Assembly (NCBI RefSeq): GCF_002377945.1
Contig: NZ_DFQV01000030.1
Span: forward strand, 1-43,977
DNA from: Psychrobacter sp. UBA3480
GTDB taxonomy: Bacteria; Pseudomonadota; Gammaproteobacteria; Pseudomonadales; Moraxellaceae
Direction of reading: 5' to 3'
DNA length: 43,977 nt
The translations under genes and the position numbers were made by a program. Below the pieces are notes generated by a model. The model did no database searches. It was given only the letters and a program-made list of their open reading frames with translations, and had not been told where the DNA came from. Position 1 is the stretch's first letter. Each line of letters starts with the position of its first letter. Shown here piece by piece: positions 25,181 to 34,490 of the stretch.

Positions 25181-25901
25181 AAGAGTCTCCCGTCTTTTGA
25201 CGCTCTATCCAAAACCCACGTACCAAAATCATAAACATACAGATAGTGATGGCTACTAGTAGCAACCAGTCACTGGTAAACAGCGAAGCAATAATTAAGC
25301 TAAGCACGGCAATACCAATCGGGAAATAGCGTTTGATACTTTGAAATTGCTCATAAGCGAGAATTGCAAACAGACAAACCAAAGCAAAATCTAAATTTGG
25401 TACCAAGTCACTGAGCGTACTACCAATCATTACGCCAACCGTACTCGCGAGTACCCACCAGCTTTGGTTAAATAGGCTGATAGGAAGTATCAGCGCTCGT
25501 CGTGACTCATTTGGCAAGCTGGTCATGATCGAAAAAGTCTCGTCGGTCAAAGCAAACAGACAATACGTTTTAGCCAGCTTGTTTTTTGGTAGATATTGTA
25601 ATAATGGCATACCATAGAATACATGACGTAGATTAATCGCGGCAATATTGGTGGCGATATTGCCAATCGGCAGGCCTGCGCTCAGCATTGGCAGACAAGC
25701 ATACTGAGCTGCACCAGCATAGAGAACGATACTGAGCATAATCGTTGCCCATATCGGGATACCTGCTACCTGTGCGAGTACACCAAAGGCAATACCGGCA
25801 GGCAGATAGCCCATAGCAACTGGCAAGCTTTTTTTGAAGCCCTCAGTCCATTGATAGTGACTTTCAGGTTGATGACTTAGTTCATTTGAATGAGTATTCA
25901 C
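25170..25901 (-). CDS. azlC: AzlC family branched-chain amino acid export subunit
   Basis: 243 residues. Family blocks: GYLPAGIAFGVLAQVAGIPIW, SIVLYAGAAQYACLPML and AINLRHVFYGMPLL (the N-L-R-H motif). About six to seven membrane helices. Large subunit of an amino acid exporter of the AzlCD/BrnFE/YgaZH type; the exact substrate is not readable. GTG start at 25901 with AGGA upstream. It is followed by azlD with 11-bp overlap. No Lrp-type regulator gene is next to the pair here. Confidence 0.93.
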   Translation of the reverse strand: MNTHSNELSHQPESHYQWTEGFKKSLPVAMGYLPAGIAFGVLAQVAGIPIWATIMLSIVLYAGAAQYACLPMLSAGLPIGNIATNIAAINLRHVFYGMPLLQYLPKNKLAKTYCLFALTDETFSIMTSLPNESRRALILPISLFNQSWWVLASTVGVMIGSTLSDLVPNLDFALVCLFAILAYEQFQSIKRYFPIGIAVLSLIIASLFTSDWLLLVAITICMFMILVRGFWIERQKTGDSYDQ

Positions 25902-26026
25902 ACGATATCCTAAATTTTTCTTATGATATTTTTATAAATCTATTGATATAAAAATTATTGATTCAAACGGTATTGCTGCAAAATTAAAAAATAAAAATTG
26001 ATAGAAAAAATATAATATAAAATTAA

Positions 26027-27430
26027 CTAAGCTTCAGGTTGTAGTTTTTCATAACTGCCAGTCTGATTGGCACGGTACAAAAACCCACCTAGAATGACTA
26101 GTCTTAATAGTAATAGACACCACACGCTAAGCCAAATACCAGTCATATCCCATTGCTGATAGAGCACCCAGCTCAATGGGAAGAAAATAGCAGCCAGTAT
26201 CAGCGCTGCATTGCGGATCACGCTACCAGCCGTCAAACCGAAAAATATTCCATCCAGCCAATAGGCACCAACACCGACAAGAGGCAATAATACGGCATAT
26301 AAATGGTAGTCATAGGCGAGGGCAAATACCGAATCAATATTGGTCATCAATCCCAAATACGTAGGCATTGCAAGCCACCAAATGGTGCTCAACATAACAG
26401 CAAGACCATAACTAACTATGCCTGTACGCTTTATGATAATACGAAAACGTGGCCAATCGCGCCTTCCTGCAGCTTGTCCACTTAGCGTTTCAGCAGAGAT
26501 AGCGACGCCATCTAAAGCGAAGGCAGATATACTTAATACTTGCAATAAAATAGCGTTAGCAGCCAGTATGACATCACCGCTTTGAGCAGAAAGTCGAGTA
26601 ATCCAAGCAAAGCTTAGCGTTAAAATAAGAGTACGTACAAAGATATCTTTATTTAAAGAAAATAGCCTAAGCATTTTTTCTTTCGTAAAATACTGTCGAT
26701 CCGCTTTAAATAATACAGACCACGATATTTTTAAATGTTGGCGGCTCAACCACAGGGCCATCAGTATTCCAAACCAAAATGCAATAGTCGTTCCCAGTGC
26801 GACACCAGCCAATCCCATCTGCATTGCAAATACAAAAAACAGAGTCAGTACGATATTAAGTACAGCAATAAAGCCCTGTTGATACAGCATATAACGGGTC
26901 TTACCTTGTCCTGCAAACCAACCAATGAATGCAAAGTTCATCAGCTCCGCGATCACGCCCCAAAAACGTACGTCTAAGTAGGTTTTTGCCGCGCGTCCAC
27001 TCTCAGGATTGGCTGATAGTACTTGTAAGCCAAAATCAATCAGCCATGGCTTTGCCAGTAGCAATATTGCTCCAATAACAAACGCCAATAATAAAGCACG
27101 CTGTAAGATGGACAGCAAAGGCGTAGGCGCTGATACGGTTGATGTATTGCTATTATTGGCTAACTGTCCCAATGCCTGCGCAGCAAGTCCAGATGATGCA
27201 TACTGCAAAAAATTAAAGCTAACAAGCAATAGCGACAGCAGTTGTATGGCCAAACCCATGCCAGCAAGTTTCGCCGTGTCATTCATATTGCCTACAATGG
27301 CCGTATCAATAACGCTCTGCAATGGCATAGCCAAATTAGCCAGTAGCACAGGCAATGCAATCGCGACAATACGCTTATAGCTTGTGTCAATAGGTGGCAT
27401 CACGTGAGAAGTTGCGGAATTAGCTGACAT
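26027..27430 (-). CDS. MATE family efflux transporter (DinF-like)
   Basis: About 467 residues, twelve hydrophobic helices. The MATE hallmarks are IVAIALPVLLANLAMPLQSV followed by IDTAIVGNM at the N-terminus, FNFLQYASSGLAAQALGQ, and in the second half a repeat with ANAILLQVLSISAFALDGVAI and ETLSGQAAGRRDW, which places it with the DinF branch. MATE proteins expel cationic or lipophilic compounds by Na+ or H+ antiport. I use ATG 27430 (MSANSATSH); the reading frame extends 43 residues upstream but that part is not membrane-like and overlaps the secF terminator. It lies 125 bp before azlC on the same strand in an AT-rich spacer. Confidence 0.9.
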   Translation of the reverse strand: MSANSATSHVMPPIDTSYKRIVAIALPVLLANLAMPLQSVIDTAIVGNMNDTAKLAGMGLAIQLLSLLLVSFNFLQYASSGLAAQALGQLANNSNTSTVSAPTPLLSILQRALLLAFVIGAILLLAKPWLIDFGLQVLSANPESGRAAKTYLDVRFWGVIAELMNFAFIGWFAGQGKTRYMLYQQGFIAVLNIVLTLFFVFAMQMGLAGVALGTTIAFWFGILMALWLSRQHLKISWSVLFKADRQYFTKEKMLRLFSLNKDIFVRTLILTLSFAWITRLSAQSGDVILAANAILLQVLSISAFALDGVAISAETLSGQAAGRRDWPRFRIIIKRTGIVSYGLAVMLSTIWWLAMPTYLGLMTNIDSVFALAYDYHLYAVLLPLVGVGAYWLDGIFFGLTAGSVIRNAALILAAIFFPLSWVLYQQWDMTGIWLSVWCLLLLRLVILGGFLYRANQTGSYEKLQPEA

Positions 27431-27537
27431 GGGTGACTCGTTTATACGTGAACGATAAAGAGGTGTGTTCGTTAAATGATAATAAATTCGTAAAGTAGTA
27501 CATTTAATATAAGAGACAAAATAGCTATAAAGACAAA

Positions 27538-27575
27538 AGCACCTAGACTCATTGTTCATGAGTCAGGTGCTCTTA
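27538..27575 (-). terminator. Terminator after secF
   Basis: AGCACCT-A-GACTCA (27538-27551) pairs with TGAGTCAGGTGCT (27559-27571) with a single bulged A. On the minus strand the stem is followed by TTTGTCTTT, so it ends secD-secF transcripts before the MATE gene. Confidence 0.75.
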
Positions 27576-27661
27576 TTTAAACGTTGTAGCTGTACAATCA
27601 GTAGGTCTATAAAGACTAATGACACGCTATTTCAGCGTATTAATCCATCTAATATACCTTA

Positions 27662-28924
27662 CTAGACGTTGTCTTGCTCAAACATTTTTGGATCGTTGAA
27701 AGTAACGATTTCTTCTTCAAACTCTGGTTTTACTTTTACGATAAAGTCATCACGCGACAGACCCATGCGCAGCGGAATCGAGCTGGCGATATATGTCGAT
27801 GAGTAAGTACCCGCAAGCAAACCAATAAACAGAGCTACTGAGAACCAGTATAGTCCATCACCGCCCAAGAAGAGCATGGCTAGTACGACCAACAAAACAG
27901 TTGAAATGGTCATAATCGTACGGCGTAGCGTTTCGGTCAATGATAAATCAATCGTCTGTTCTGGCGTAATTCCGCGAACACGGCGGAAGTTTTCACGAAT
28001 ACGGTCATACACAACGATGGTATCGTTCAATGAATAACCAATCAATGCCAATACCGCAGCCAATACTGTCAAATCAAACGGAAAGCCAAATAGTGCAAAT
28101 ACACCGATGGTTACGACAGCATCATGGAATAGTGACAGTACTGCACCTAGAGACAATTTGAACTGAAAGCGTAGGGCAACATAGCCAAGCATACATACCA
28201 GTGCCAATACCAATGCCATGACTGAGTTTAGATAAACCTCATTACCAACTTGGCTACCAATGATATTGACGTTGCTAATCGTAGCGGTGTTGCTAGGTAG
28301 TGCCAATGCTTGCGTCAGATTTGCGCTTAGCCCATCGACGTTATCAGACTGAGGGGGTAGACGTACCAATAGCTCTTCACGAGTACCTAGATACTGTACA
28401 ACCGCATCATCGAAGCCATTGTCTGCTAGTGCTTGTACAACAGCAACTTGCTCAACAGGCTGCTCATAGCGTACATCAGCAGAGACACCACCAGTAAAGT
28501 CTAATCCTAAGTTCAGACCATTTACCGCGATAGCAATGATACTACCGATTACCATAAATAAAGATAGTAGTGCCATTGGCTTTTCTATCTTCATAAATGG
28601 AATGATACGCTGGTTACCCACTGCTTTGATGCCACCTTCAGCGACAGCTGCGGCATCATCAGCGGCGTCACCTGATATTACGTCAGAATCAACAGCGGTA
28701 GACAGTACTTGACTGTTTTTGGCATTTTGACCTTTACCACCGCGACGACTAGAGCTTTTGCCTGACTTTGCGGTAGTAGGGTTATTGGTTTTAGTGTTAC
28801 TACCTTTGCCATCACGACGCGGTTTGTTACGGCGACGCGTACTTGCATTGGTCGTGTCACCGTTTGAGCCATTTCGATCAGGATTATTCTGCTGTTCTAA
28901 AGGGTTGTTATTATCGATCGCCAT
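27662..28924 (-). CDS. secF: Protein translocase subunit SecF
   Basis: SecDF uses the proton gradient to pull secreted proteins through SecYEG from the periplasmic side. 420 residues against about 320 in E. coli. The SecF core starts near residue 107 (RIIPFMKIEKPMALLSL) with GLDFTGG at 137-143, then the small periplasmic domain and five further helices with LALIGYSLNDTIVVYDRIREN. The first ~105 residues are an added cytoplasmic tail, polar and basic (RRRNKPRRDGK, SSSRRGGKG) with an acidic Ala-rich end. AGGAG precedes the ATG and there are nine bases to the secD stop, so the extension is a real part of the reading frame rather than a start-call artefact. Confidence 0.96.
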   Translation of the reverse strand: MAIDNNNPLEQQNNPDRNGSNGDTTNASTRRRNKPRRDGKGSNTKTNNPTTAKSGKSSSRRGGKGQNAKNSQVLSTAVDSDVISGDAADDAAAVAEGGIKAVGNQRIIPFMKIEKPMALLSLFMVIGSIIAIAVNGLNLGLDFTGGVSADVRYEQPVEQVAVVQALADNGFDDAVVQYLGTREELLVRLPPQSDNVDGLSANLTQALALPSNTATISNVNIIGSQVGNEVYLNSVMALVLALVCMLGYVALRFQFKLSLGAVLSLFHDAVVTIGVFALFGFPFDLTVLAAVLALIGYSLNDTIVVYDRIRENFRRVRGITPEQTIDLSLTETLRRTIMTISTVLLVVLAMLFLGGDGLYWFSVALFIGLLAGTYSSTYIASSIPLRMGLSRDDFIVKVKPEFEEEIVTFNDPKMFEQDNV

Positions 28925-28933
28925 AATATTCTC

Positions 28934-30811
28934 CTAACCGATGCTCAGACTTTTGATGGATTTACGCTTACCATAAGCAATTTGTACCAGTGCACGTGTC
29001 ACCAAAATTGCGGTGAATAGCGAGCTGACAATACCAATAGCTAGCGTAATCGCAAAGCCTTTAATCGGACCAGTACCAATCGCAAATAGGATAAACGCGA
29101 CCAATAAGGTTGTAATGTTGGCATCAAAAATACTACTAAATGCGCGATCGAAACCTGCCACGATGGCTGATTTTGGCCGGACACCATTGGCAATCTCTTC
29201 TCTTATTCGCTCAAAAATCAGTACGTTGGCATCAACTGCCATACCGATGGTCAAAACGATACCTGCGATACCAGGAAGGGTAAGTGATGAACCCAAAATT
29301 GACATAATCGCAATGATAATAATAACGTTAACGGCTAGCGCAACATTGGCAATCACCCCAAACAGACGATAGAAGATAATCATAAACGCGAAGACTAATA
29401 GATAGCCGACTTGCGTAGAGAACAATCCTTTATCAATGTTTTCTTGACCGAGTGATGGACCAATAGTGCGCTCTTCTACGAAGTACATCGGTGCAGCAAG
29501 TGCGCCTGAACGTAGCAATAGTGCAAGCTCAGCTGCTTCAGCACTACTATCTAGACCAGTAATACGGAATGATGAACCCAGTACTGCTTGAATGTTGGCG
29601 CGGTTAATGACTTTGGTTTCAGCGTAAGGTGTGCGTACTTCAGTTGTCTCACCGGTCGCTGAATCTTCTTCGTAAGTGATTCTTTGTTTGTTTTCAATGA
29701 ACAATACAGCCATCTGTTGACCAACCGCTGTACGTGTGGCGTTCTGCATGAGCTTGCCGCCAGCACTATCCAAGGTAATACTTACTTCAGGTAGACCACT
29801 TTCATCCAAGCCAGTTTGTGCGTTAGTTACTTTGTCCCCAGTGACGATCGCTTGACGATCTAACAATACAGGCGGACCATCCAGTGTCTCGAATGGGAAT
29901 GCTTCTGTACCCGCTGGAGGTATGCCACCAGTATAGGTATCGGCGTCTTCTGCCACCATACGGAACTCAAGGTTTGCAGTACGACCAAGTACACGTTTTG
30001 CTTCAGCAGTATCTTGTACACCAGGTAGCTCAACGACGATACGGCTAGCACCTTGCGACTGTACCAAAGCTTCGGTAACACCCAGCTCAGCAATACGATT
30101 ACGTAGAGTCGTCAAGTTCTGATTGACCGCGTAGCTATTGATTTCGTCAAGTGTCGCATCGTTATACGATAGGACCAATGCAGGACCTTGATCATCAATA
30201 GAAGACTGCAAGTTAAACGTATTGCTCATTGAGCCTTGCAATACATTCTGGGCACGGTTACGGGTATCAGTATCAGCAAAATGCAATACCACGCCGCGAT
30301 CTTCGGTTTTGATACCTTTGATTGCTACTCGCTCAGCACGTAGCTCACGTCGCATATCACGACTGGCACTGGTCAAACGCTGTTCAAGCGCCTTGTCCAT
30401 ATCGACTTCGAGTACAAAGCGTACACCACCACGCAAATCGAGACCAAGCTTCATCGGTCTTGCACCGATATCACGTAGCCACTGCGGGGTAGTCTGTGCT
30501 AGGTTAAGGGCAACGACATAGTCTTCGCCCAAGTTTTGACGTAGCACTTCTTGCGCTTTTAGCTGATCGACTGGGTTGTTGAGGCGTACCAGCGCGCTGT
30601 TGCCCTCGAACGTACCATCGTGGTTATCTAGACCTGCCTCTTCAAGTAAGCTTTGAGACTCGGTCAAGATGCCTTCAGATAGCTGAGTTCCTGCGGCTGC
30701 GCTCGTAATCTGCACAGCAGGTTCGTCAGGGTAAAGGTTGGGGGCAGCATATAGACCGGCAACGAGTAGCACGACGGCAATTAGTAAGTATTTCCAAGCG
30801 GGATATTGCAT
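28934..30811 (-). CDS. secD: Protein translocase subunit SecD
   Basis: About 625 residues from the ATG at 30811 (MQYPAWKYLLIAV); the frame extends 15 codons farther but that part is not signal-like. First membrane helix (7-25), then the P1 periplasmic domain with LGLDLRGGVRFVLEVDM (D1/D2 motif), LRNRIAELGVTEALVQSQG (D3), and five C-terminal helices with GIAGIVLTIGMAVDANVLIFERIREE (D5 motif, with the protonated aspartate). Works with SecF, translated from the same transcript. No truncation seen. Confidence 0.96.
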   Translation of the reverse strand: MQYPAWKYLLIAVVLLVAGLYAAPNLYPDEPAVQITSAAAGTQLSEGILTESQSLLEEAGLDNHDGTFEGNSALVRLNNPVDQLKAQEVLRQNLGEDYVVALNLAQTTPQWLRDIGARPMKLGLDLRGGVRFVLEVDMDKALEQRLTSASRDMRRELRAERVAIKGIKTEDRGVVLHFADTDTRNRAQNVLQGSMSNTFNLQSSIDDQGPALVLSYNDATLDEINSYAVNQNLTTLRNRIAELGVTEALVQSQGASRIVVELPGVQDTAEAKRVLGRTANLEFRMVAEDADTYTGGIPPAGTEAFPFETLDGPPVLLDRQAIVTGDKVTNAQTGLDESGLPEVSITLDSAGGKLMQNATRTAVGQQMAVLFIENKQRITYEEDSATGETTEVRTPYAETKVINRANIQAVLGSSFRITGLDSSAEAAELALLLRSGALAAPMYFVEERTIGPSLGQENIDKGLFSTQVGYLLVFAFMIIFYRLFGVIANVALAVNVIIIIAIMSILGSSLTLPGIAGIVLTIGMAVDANVLIFERIREEIANGVRPKSAIVAGFDRAFSSIFDANITTLLVAFILFAIGTGPIKGFAITLAIGIVSSLFTAILVTRALVQIAYGKRKSIKSLSIG

Positions 30812-30942
30812 AATCACTTCTTTAAGTTGATAAACGACTGGCGACGTAGGCCACAAGTTAGCAGATGGGAAGTTAGCGATAGCAACGGTCGAGTGCTATG
30901 TTCAGCAGCCGTCATCATACACCATTGCGATCATCCGCGATG

Positions 30943-30969
30943 ATAGTAACGCATAAAACAGTAAAGCAA
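30943..30969 (-). promoter_or_regulatory. Weak candidate promoter for secDF
   Basis: Minus strand reads TTGCTT (30969-30964), 15-bp spacer, TACTAT (30948-30943), about 130 bp before secD. It supports separate transcription of secDF from yajC but the spacer is short. The rest of the 30812-31189 gap is the terminator below and AT-rich DNA. Confidence 0.3.
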
Positions 30970-31089
30970 ATAATACAGATGTCTATTTATCCGGTCACCA
31001 AAAATCATATGGCTGACTTGGATAAAGATAGGACATCTAAACAATAAGCCTAATTTATATAGCAATTTTACCTTACTGCGCTAATAGCG

Positions 31090-31123
31090 AAAAATGACCG
31101 TAAATCATATACGGTCATTTTTT
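31090..31123. terminator. Terminator between yajC and secD
   Basis: AAAAATGACCGTA and TACGGTCATTTTTT form an 11-13-bp stem around AATCATA with A and T tracts on both sides, so it works on either strand. It separates yajC from secDF, which in many bacteria are one operon. Confidence 0.85.
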
Positions 31124-31189
31124 AGTCATTACATTCATTAATGTGACGACTATTGAGTATTCACTAATAAAAACCAGTGAACATTCTAA

Positions 31190-31519
31190 TTAGACGCTTT
31201 CGATCGTGCCAGCAGGCAATACTGAAATAACAGAAGCACGTTGTACTTTTACATCAGTATTGTTGTTTAGGCTCACAACGGCATAATCGCCTTCGATTGC
31301 TTTAATACGACCCATTAGACCACCAGCGAAAATGATTTCACTACCCACGGTCAATGCGTTAACCATGGCACGGTGTTCTTTGGTACGCTTAGACTGCGGG
31401 CGAATGACCAAGAAGTAAAAAATCGCAAAAAACGCAACAGGCAGTAAAATCTGACCAAATAGACCTGCAGCACCTGCAGTCTCTGGTGCAGCATGGGCAG
31501 CTTGAATAAATAAGCTCAT
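31190..31519 (-). CDS. yajC: Preprotein translocase subunit YajC
   Basis: 109 residues, normal length. One hydrophobic segment (about 22-40, ILLPVAFFAIFYFLVIRPQ) followed by the family RPQSKRTKEHRAMVNALTVG and IFAGGLMGRI. The SH3-like cytoplasmic tail keeps AVVSLNNNTDVKVQRASV. YajC joins SecDF and YidC in the holotranslocon. GAGAG precedes the ATG. A terminator follows. Confidence 0.96.
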   Translation of the reverse strand: MSLFIQAAHAAPETAGAAGLFGQILLPVAFFAIFYFLVIRPQSKRTKEHRAMVNALTVGSEIIFAGGLMGRIKAIEGDYAVVSLNNNTDVKVQRASVISVLPAGTIESV

Positions 31520-32135
31520 AATATCTCTCAGTAAGTCATAGACAATAATAAAATTAGACGCATAGTAACAAAAAATCCCAGACTTGGTAACTGTTAATCA
31601 TAGGCTGAGCGTGTTTTTCTTAGCGCAAGGCATACTATCAGCCAACGGATAGGACAACAATGTTTTTACTATATTTAGATAATCTATATAAAGCGTCAGG
31701 CTAAATAGCTGTCATGAATTGGCTAGTAAAGATGTCGTCATACAACCGTTAATAGTAGGGCAATAAAAGTCATCAAAAAACAAAAACTTAAAAATGGTGA
31801 CTTATTGTGAAATGGTATCATCAATGCTACTATCAAATGGCAATGATTGCCTGTATTTAGTATGCTATATATTGAACCATATTACGGATTTTTAAAGCAT
31901 AGTATGGCTTTGAAATAGCGATTAAATCAGCTTTGAGTAACTATTTATACAATAGACAGATATCTTTTATTACTTTGTTAAAGATAATCTGAAAATCAAT
32001 ATAAATTGCTCATGACATTATCTTCCTTTTACTCTTTTTAGGTTACCTAACTTGTTCACCACTTTTATGTTTGTACCTCGTTTATGTCGTCCGCGCGCTC
32101 ATCGTAAAGACGCATCTGCAGAACCTCCCCCGAGA
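31520..32135. other. Intergenic region between yajC and the CNNM gene
   Basis: About 616 bp between divergently read genes, AT-rich. It carries a 13-bp odd palindrome GGCAATGATTGCC at 31839-31851 and a leader into the CNNM gene. I see no gene or RNA I can support. The true CNNM start might extend into it (see that entry). Confidence 0.5.
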
Positions 32136-33368
32136 ATGACTACTAATTCTCGATTTGGTTATACTTCTTTTTCGGCACTATCTGCATTAGCAATTCTTAT
32201 GCTACCGCATGCAGTGTGGGCAGCTGGTGCTGTATCAACATCTAGCGAGGCGGCAGCACCAACCGCGCTTAGCGTTTCTTTATTGATATTTTTTGTCTTA
32301 CTCGCTATTGGTGTCTCCTTTGTCTGTTCATTAGCAGAGTCTGTTTTGCTGAGCATGACGCCATCGTTTATTGCGGATGTACAAGAGACCAGTCCTAAAA
32401 AAGCAGAAATGCTTAAAAGCCTTAAAGTGGACAATATTGATCAGTCGCTAGCCGCTATTTTGACGTTAAATACGGTTGCTCATACACTTGGCTCTATCGG
32501 TGCGGGTGCACAGGCCACGATCGTATTTGGTAGTGCGTGGTTTGGTCTGTTTTCGGCCCTCATGACGCTTGCTATCTTATTCTTATCTGAGATTATTCCA
32601 AAAACACTGGGTACAGTTTACTGGCGTCAGCTAAGTGGTTTGGTTGCTTATTTCGTTCGTGGCATCATCATGCTGCTATACCCGTTAATCTGGTTCTCAG
32701 AGCGTCTGACGAAACTATTGGTACGCGGTAAAGAGCCGCAAACATTTAGTCGCCGTGAGTTTGCTGCTCTTGCTAGTATCGGTGAAGAGTCAGGTCAAAT
32801 CGACCCACTAGAGTCGCGTATCATTCGTAACTTGCTCGCGTTTGGCGCGATTAAAGTCGAAGATATCATGACACCACGCTCGGTGATGCTTGCATTTGAA
32901 GAGAATAAAACCGTCGCTGAGCTATTGGTTGATCGTCCAAAGCTGACATTTTCTCGCCTGCCAATCTATGATGGTGACCTAGATAACATTACAGGGTTTG
33001 TCCTAAAAACGGACATGCTGTTGGCTAAAGTTAATCATGCTATGCATAAGCCGTTGACGCAATTTCAGCGCGACATCACTTTTGTCTTCTCTAAAATGAA
33101 GCTGTTTGACTTGTTAGAATTGATGCTAAAAAACCGTATTCATATTGCGATTACAGTCGGTGAATATGGTGAAGTTAAAGGGCTTGTCACGTTAGAAGAT
33201 GTGTTTGAGACATTGTTAGGTCTTGAGATTGTTGATGAGATAGACCGCGTCGAAGACATGCAAGCCTTGGCTCGTCAGATGATGGACAGACGGGTAGAGC
33301 GTTTGGGTATGAAGCTCAGCGATGATGAGCAATATGAAGACAGTAGCAGCGAACCTAAGCCTCAATGA
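32136..33368 (+). CDS. CNNM/DUF21 transporter with CBS pair (CorC/HlyC family)
   Basis: 410 residues from ATG 32136. Order: a hydrophobic segment (about 15-30, ending PHAVWAAGA, signal-peptide-like), the DUF21/CNNM membrane domain (about 45-215) with LAESVLLSMTPSFI, LTLNTVAHTLGSIGAGA and LFLSEIIPKTLGTVYW, then two CBS domains (VEDIMTPRSVMLAFE and VGEYGEVKGLVTLEDVFETLLG). The domain pair belongs to Mg2+/Co2+ transport and resistance proteins; the C-terminal CorC_HlyC domain of many members is missing. The start is uncertain: a TTG at 32052 and an ATG at 32067 would add a basic-Pro segment without a good ribosome site. It is transcribed alone. Confidence 0.88.
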   Translation: MTTNSRFGYTSFSALSALAILMLPHAVWAAGAVSTSSEAAAPTALSVSLLIFFVLLAIGVSFVCSLAESVLLSMTPSFIADVQETSPKKAEMLKSLKVDNIDQSLAAILTLNTVAHTLGSIGAGAQATIVFGSAWFGLFSALMTLAILFLSEIIPKTLGTVYWRQLSGLVAYFVRGIIMLLYPLIWFSERLTKLLVRGKEPQTFSRREFAALASIGEESGQIDPLESRIIRNLLAFGAIKVEDIMTPRSVMLAFEENKTVAELLVDRPKLTFSRLPIYDGDLDNITGFVLKTDMLLAKVNHAMHKPLTQFQRDITFVFSKMKLFDLLELMLKNRIHIAITVGEYGEVKGLVTLEDVFETLLGLEIVDEIDRVEDMQALARQMMDRRVERLGMKLSDDEQYEDSSSEPKPQ

Positions 33369-33750
33369 AGCCTTAACTATGCCTTCATGAAGCCAAACTC
33401 TAACGTTGATAGCTTAACCATAAGTGTTGACGGTTCTAAAGATTGATGGTTTAAAAATGGTCAGCTCATTATGGGCTGACTATCAAACTAGACCTACAAA
33501 GCATCTAACTGTTTGGGCTAGGATTTACAGCATAAAATGTTAAGAACATTTGATCTGATAGCTTGGGTTTTTATTCGCAATAATTACACAGGGTGTCACA
33601 TGGCTGTGAGAATTCGATGATAGGCTCGGCATATGATATGAGTATACTTATATAGATATATCTATACAGATACACTGCCGAAATAAATGATAAAAGAGCG
33701 TTAATCGTCACTATATGACACTAACGAAAAAAATATCGCTAAGGATTATC
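33369..33750. other. Intergenic with 16-bp palindrome
   Basis: A hairpin GTCAGCTCA/TGGGCTGAC (33460-33480) without U tract lies 92 bp after the CNNM gene. A perfect 16-bp palindrome TATAGATATATCTATA occurs at 33651-33666, preceded by GTATAC, about 85 bp before the next gene; it may be an operator or promoter DNA. Otherwise AT-rich DNA and no gene. Confidence 0.45.
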
Positions 33751-34245
33751 ATGAAAAAATTATTGGGAAATAGGCTATTAGCTCTATTGGTGAAAAGCGC
33801 CAGCATTACTGCAATCGTAGCAGTAGCCAGCACCATCAGTATCAATGCACAAGCGGCAACTATGACCGAAGATTTGGTACAGAACTATGCCGCCGCAATG
33901 AAAGCATCAGCGAATAGCCAAAGTATCAATCAGGTATCACGCCTTGTGTCAGATGACGCGCTTATTTCTTTATCTAGAAAAGGTAAATCTACCAGTTTAG
34001 ACAAAGACGCGTACTTAAAGCTGCTTCAAAACAGTTGGAATGATACGTCTAATTATCGCTATGATATTTCGGTAGACAATGTGGTAATTACTGGTTCACA
34101 AGCCAAAGCCAATGTGACGACCAATGAAAGCTGGGTAAAAAATGGTCAGCAAGTATCATTTGTTACCACATCTCGTGTGACCTTGACCTTATCCACTGGC
34201 AATGCAGTGCTCTTGCGCGCAGTATCACAGGTAGCTATTAATTAA
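33751..34245 (+). CDS. Secreted NTF2/SnoaL-like protein
   Basis: 164 residues from ATG 33751, chosen because AAGGA (33741-33745) is five bases upstream; the frame begins 12 codons earlier without a site. A Sec signal peptide is clear (basic MKKLLGNR, hydrophobic stretch, cut after INAQA-A near residue 34). The mature part of about 130 residues has a helical start with YAAAMKASANSQSINQVSRLVSDDALISLSRKGKS, then strands YRYDISVDNVVITGSQAKANVTTNESWVKNG in short pieces and VSFVTTSRVTLTLS, the helix-cone-plus-sheet order of DUF4440/NTF2-like proteins. Periplasmic, substrate and function unknown. No neighbour suggests a role. Confidence 0.85.
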   Translation: MKKLLGNRLLALLVKSASITAIVAVASTISINAQAATMTEDLVQNYAAAMKASANSQSINQVSRLVSDDALISLSRKGKSTSLDKDAYLKLLQNSWNDTSNYRYDISVDNVVITGSQAKANVTTNESWVKNGQQVSFVTTSRVTLTLSTGNAVLLRAVSQVAIN

Positions 34246-34490
34246 GTCGCCATTGACCAAGCAAGACTTAAAATATAATAGGTAACATAAACAATAGCAG
34301 ATTGAGCTAGCTGCGATTTTGACCTATAAAAAGTCTTAGCTGGATAATAGTAGTCATTACTTAGTTTTATAGGCTACTTGAGCGTCTATGATTATCTTTT
34401 ATATTAGGCTAGTCTTTGCTTTACATTGCATACTATACTATCCATCAACTTTATCTTATTAATTTCTGTCGTTAGGAAACCTCCAATATC

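Noticed and set aside
29013..29372. 119-codon plus-strand frame inside secD, and a similar one (27009-27380) inside the MATE gene
   Set aside because: Antisense to strongly conserved genes; the codon pattern is the mirror of membrane-helix codons and shows no family features.
31839..31851. Palindrome GGCAATGATTGCC as an operator
   Set aside because: A 13-bp odd palindrome is expected several times in 44 kb, and it lies far from both flanking gene starts.
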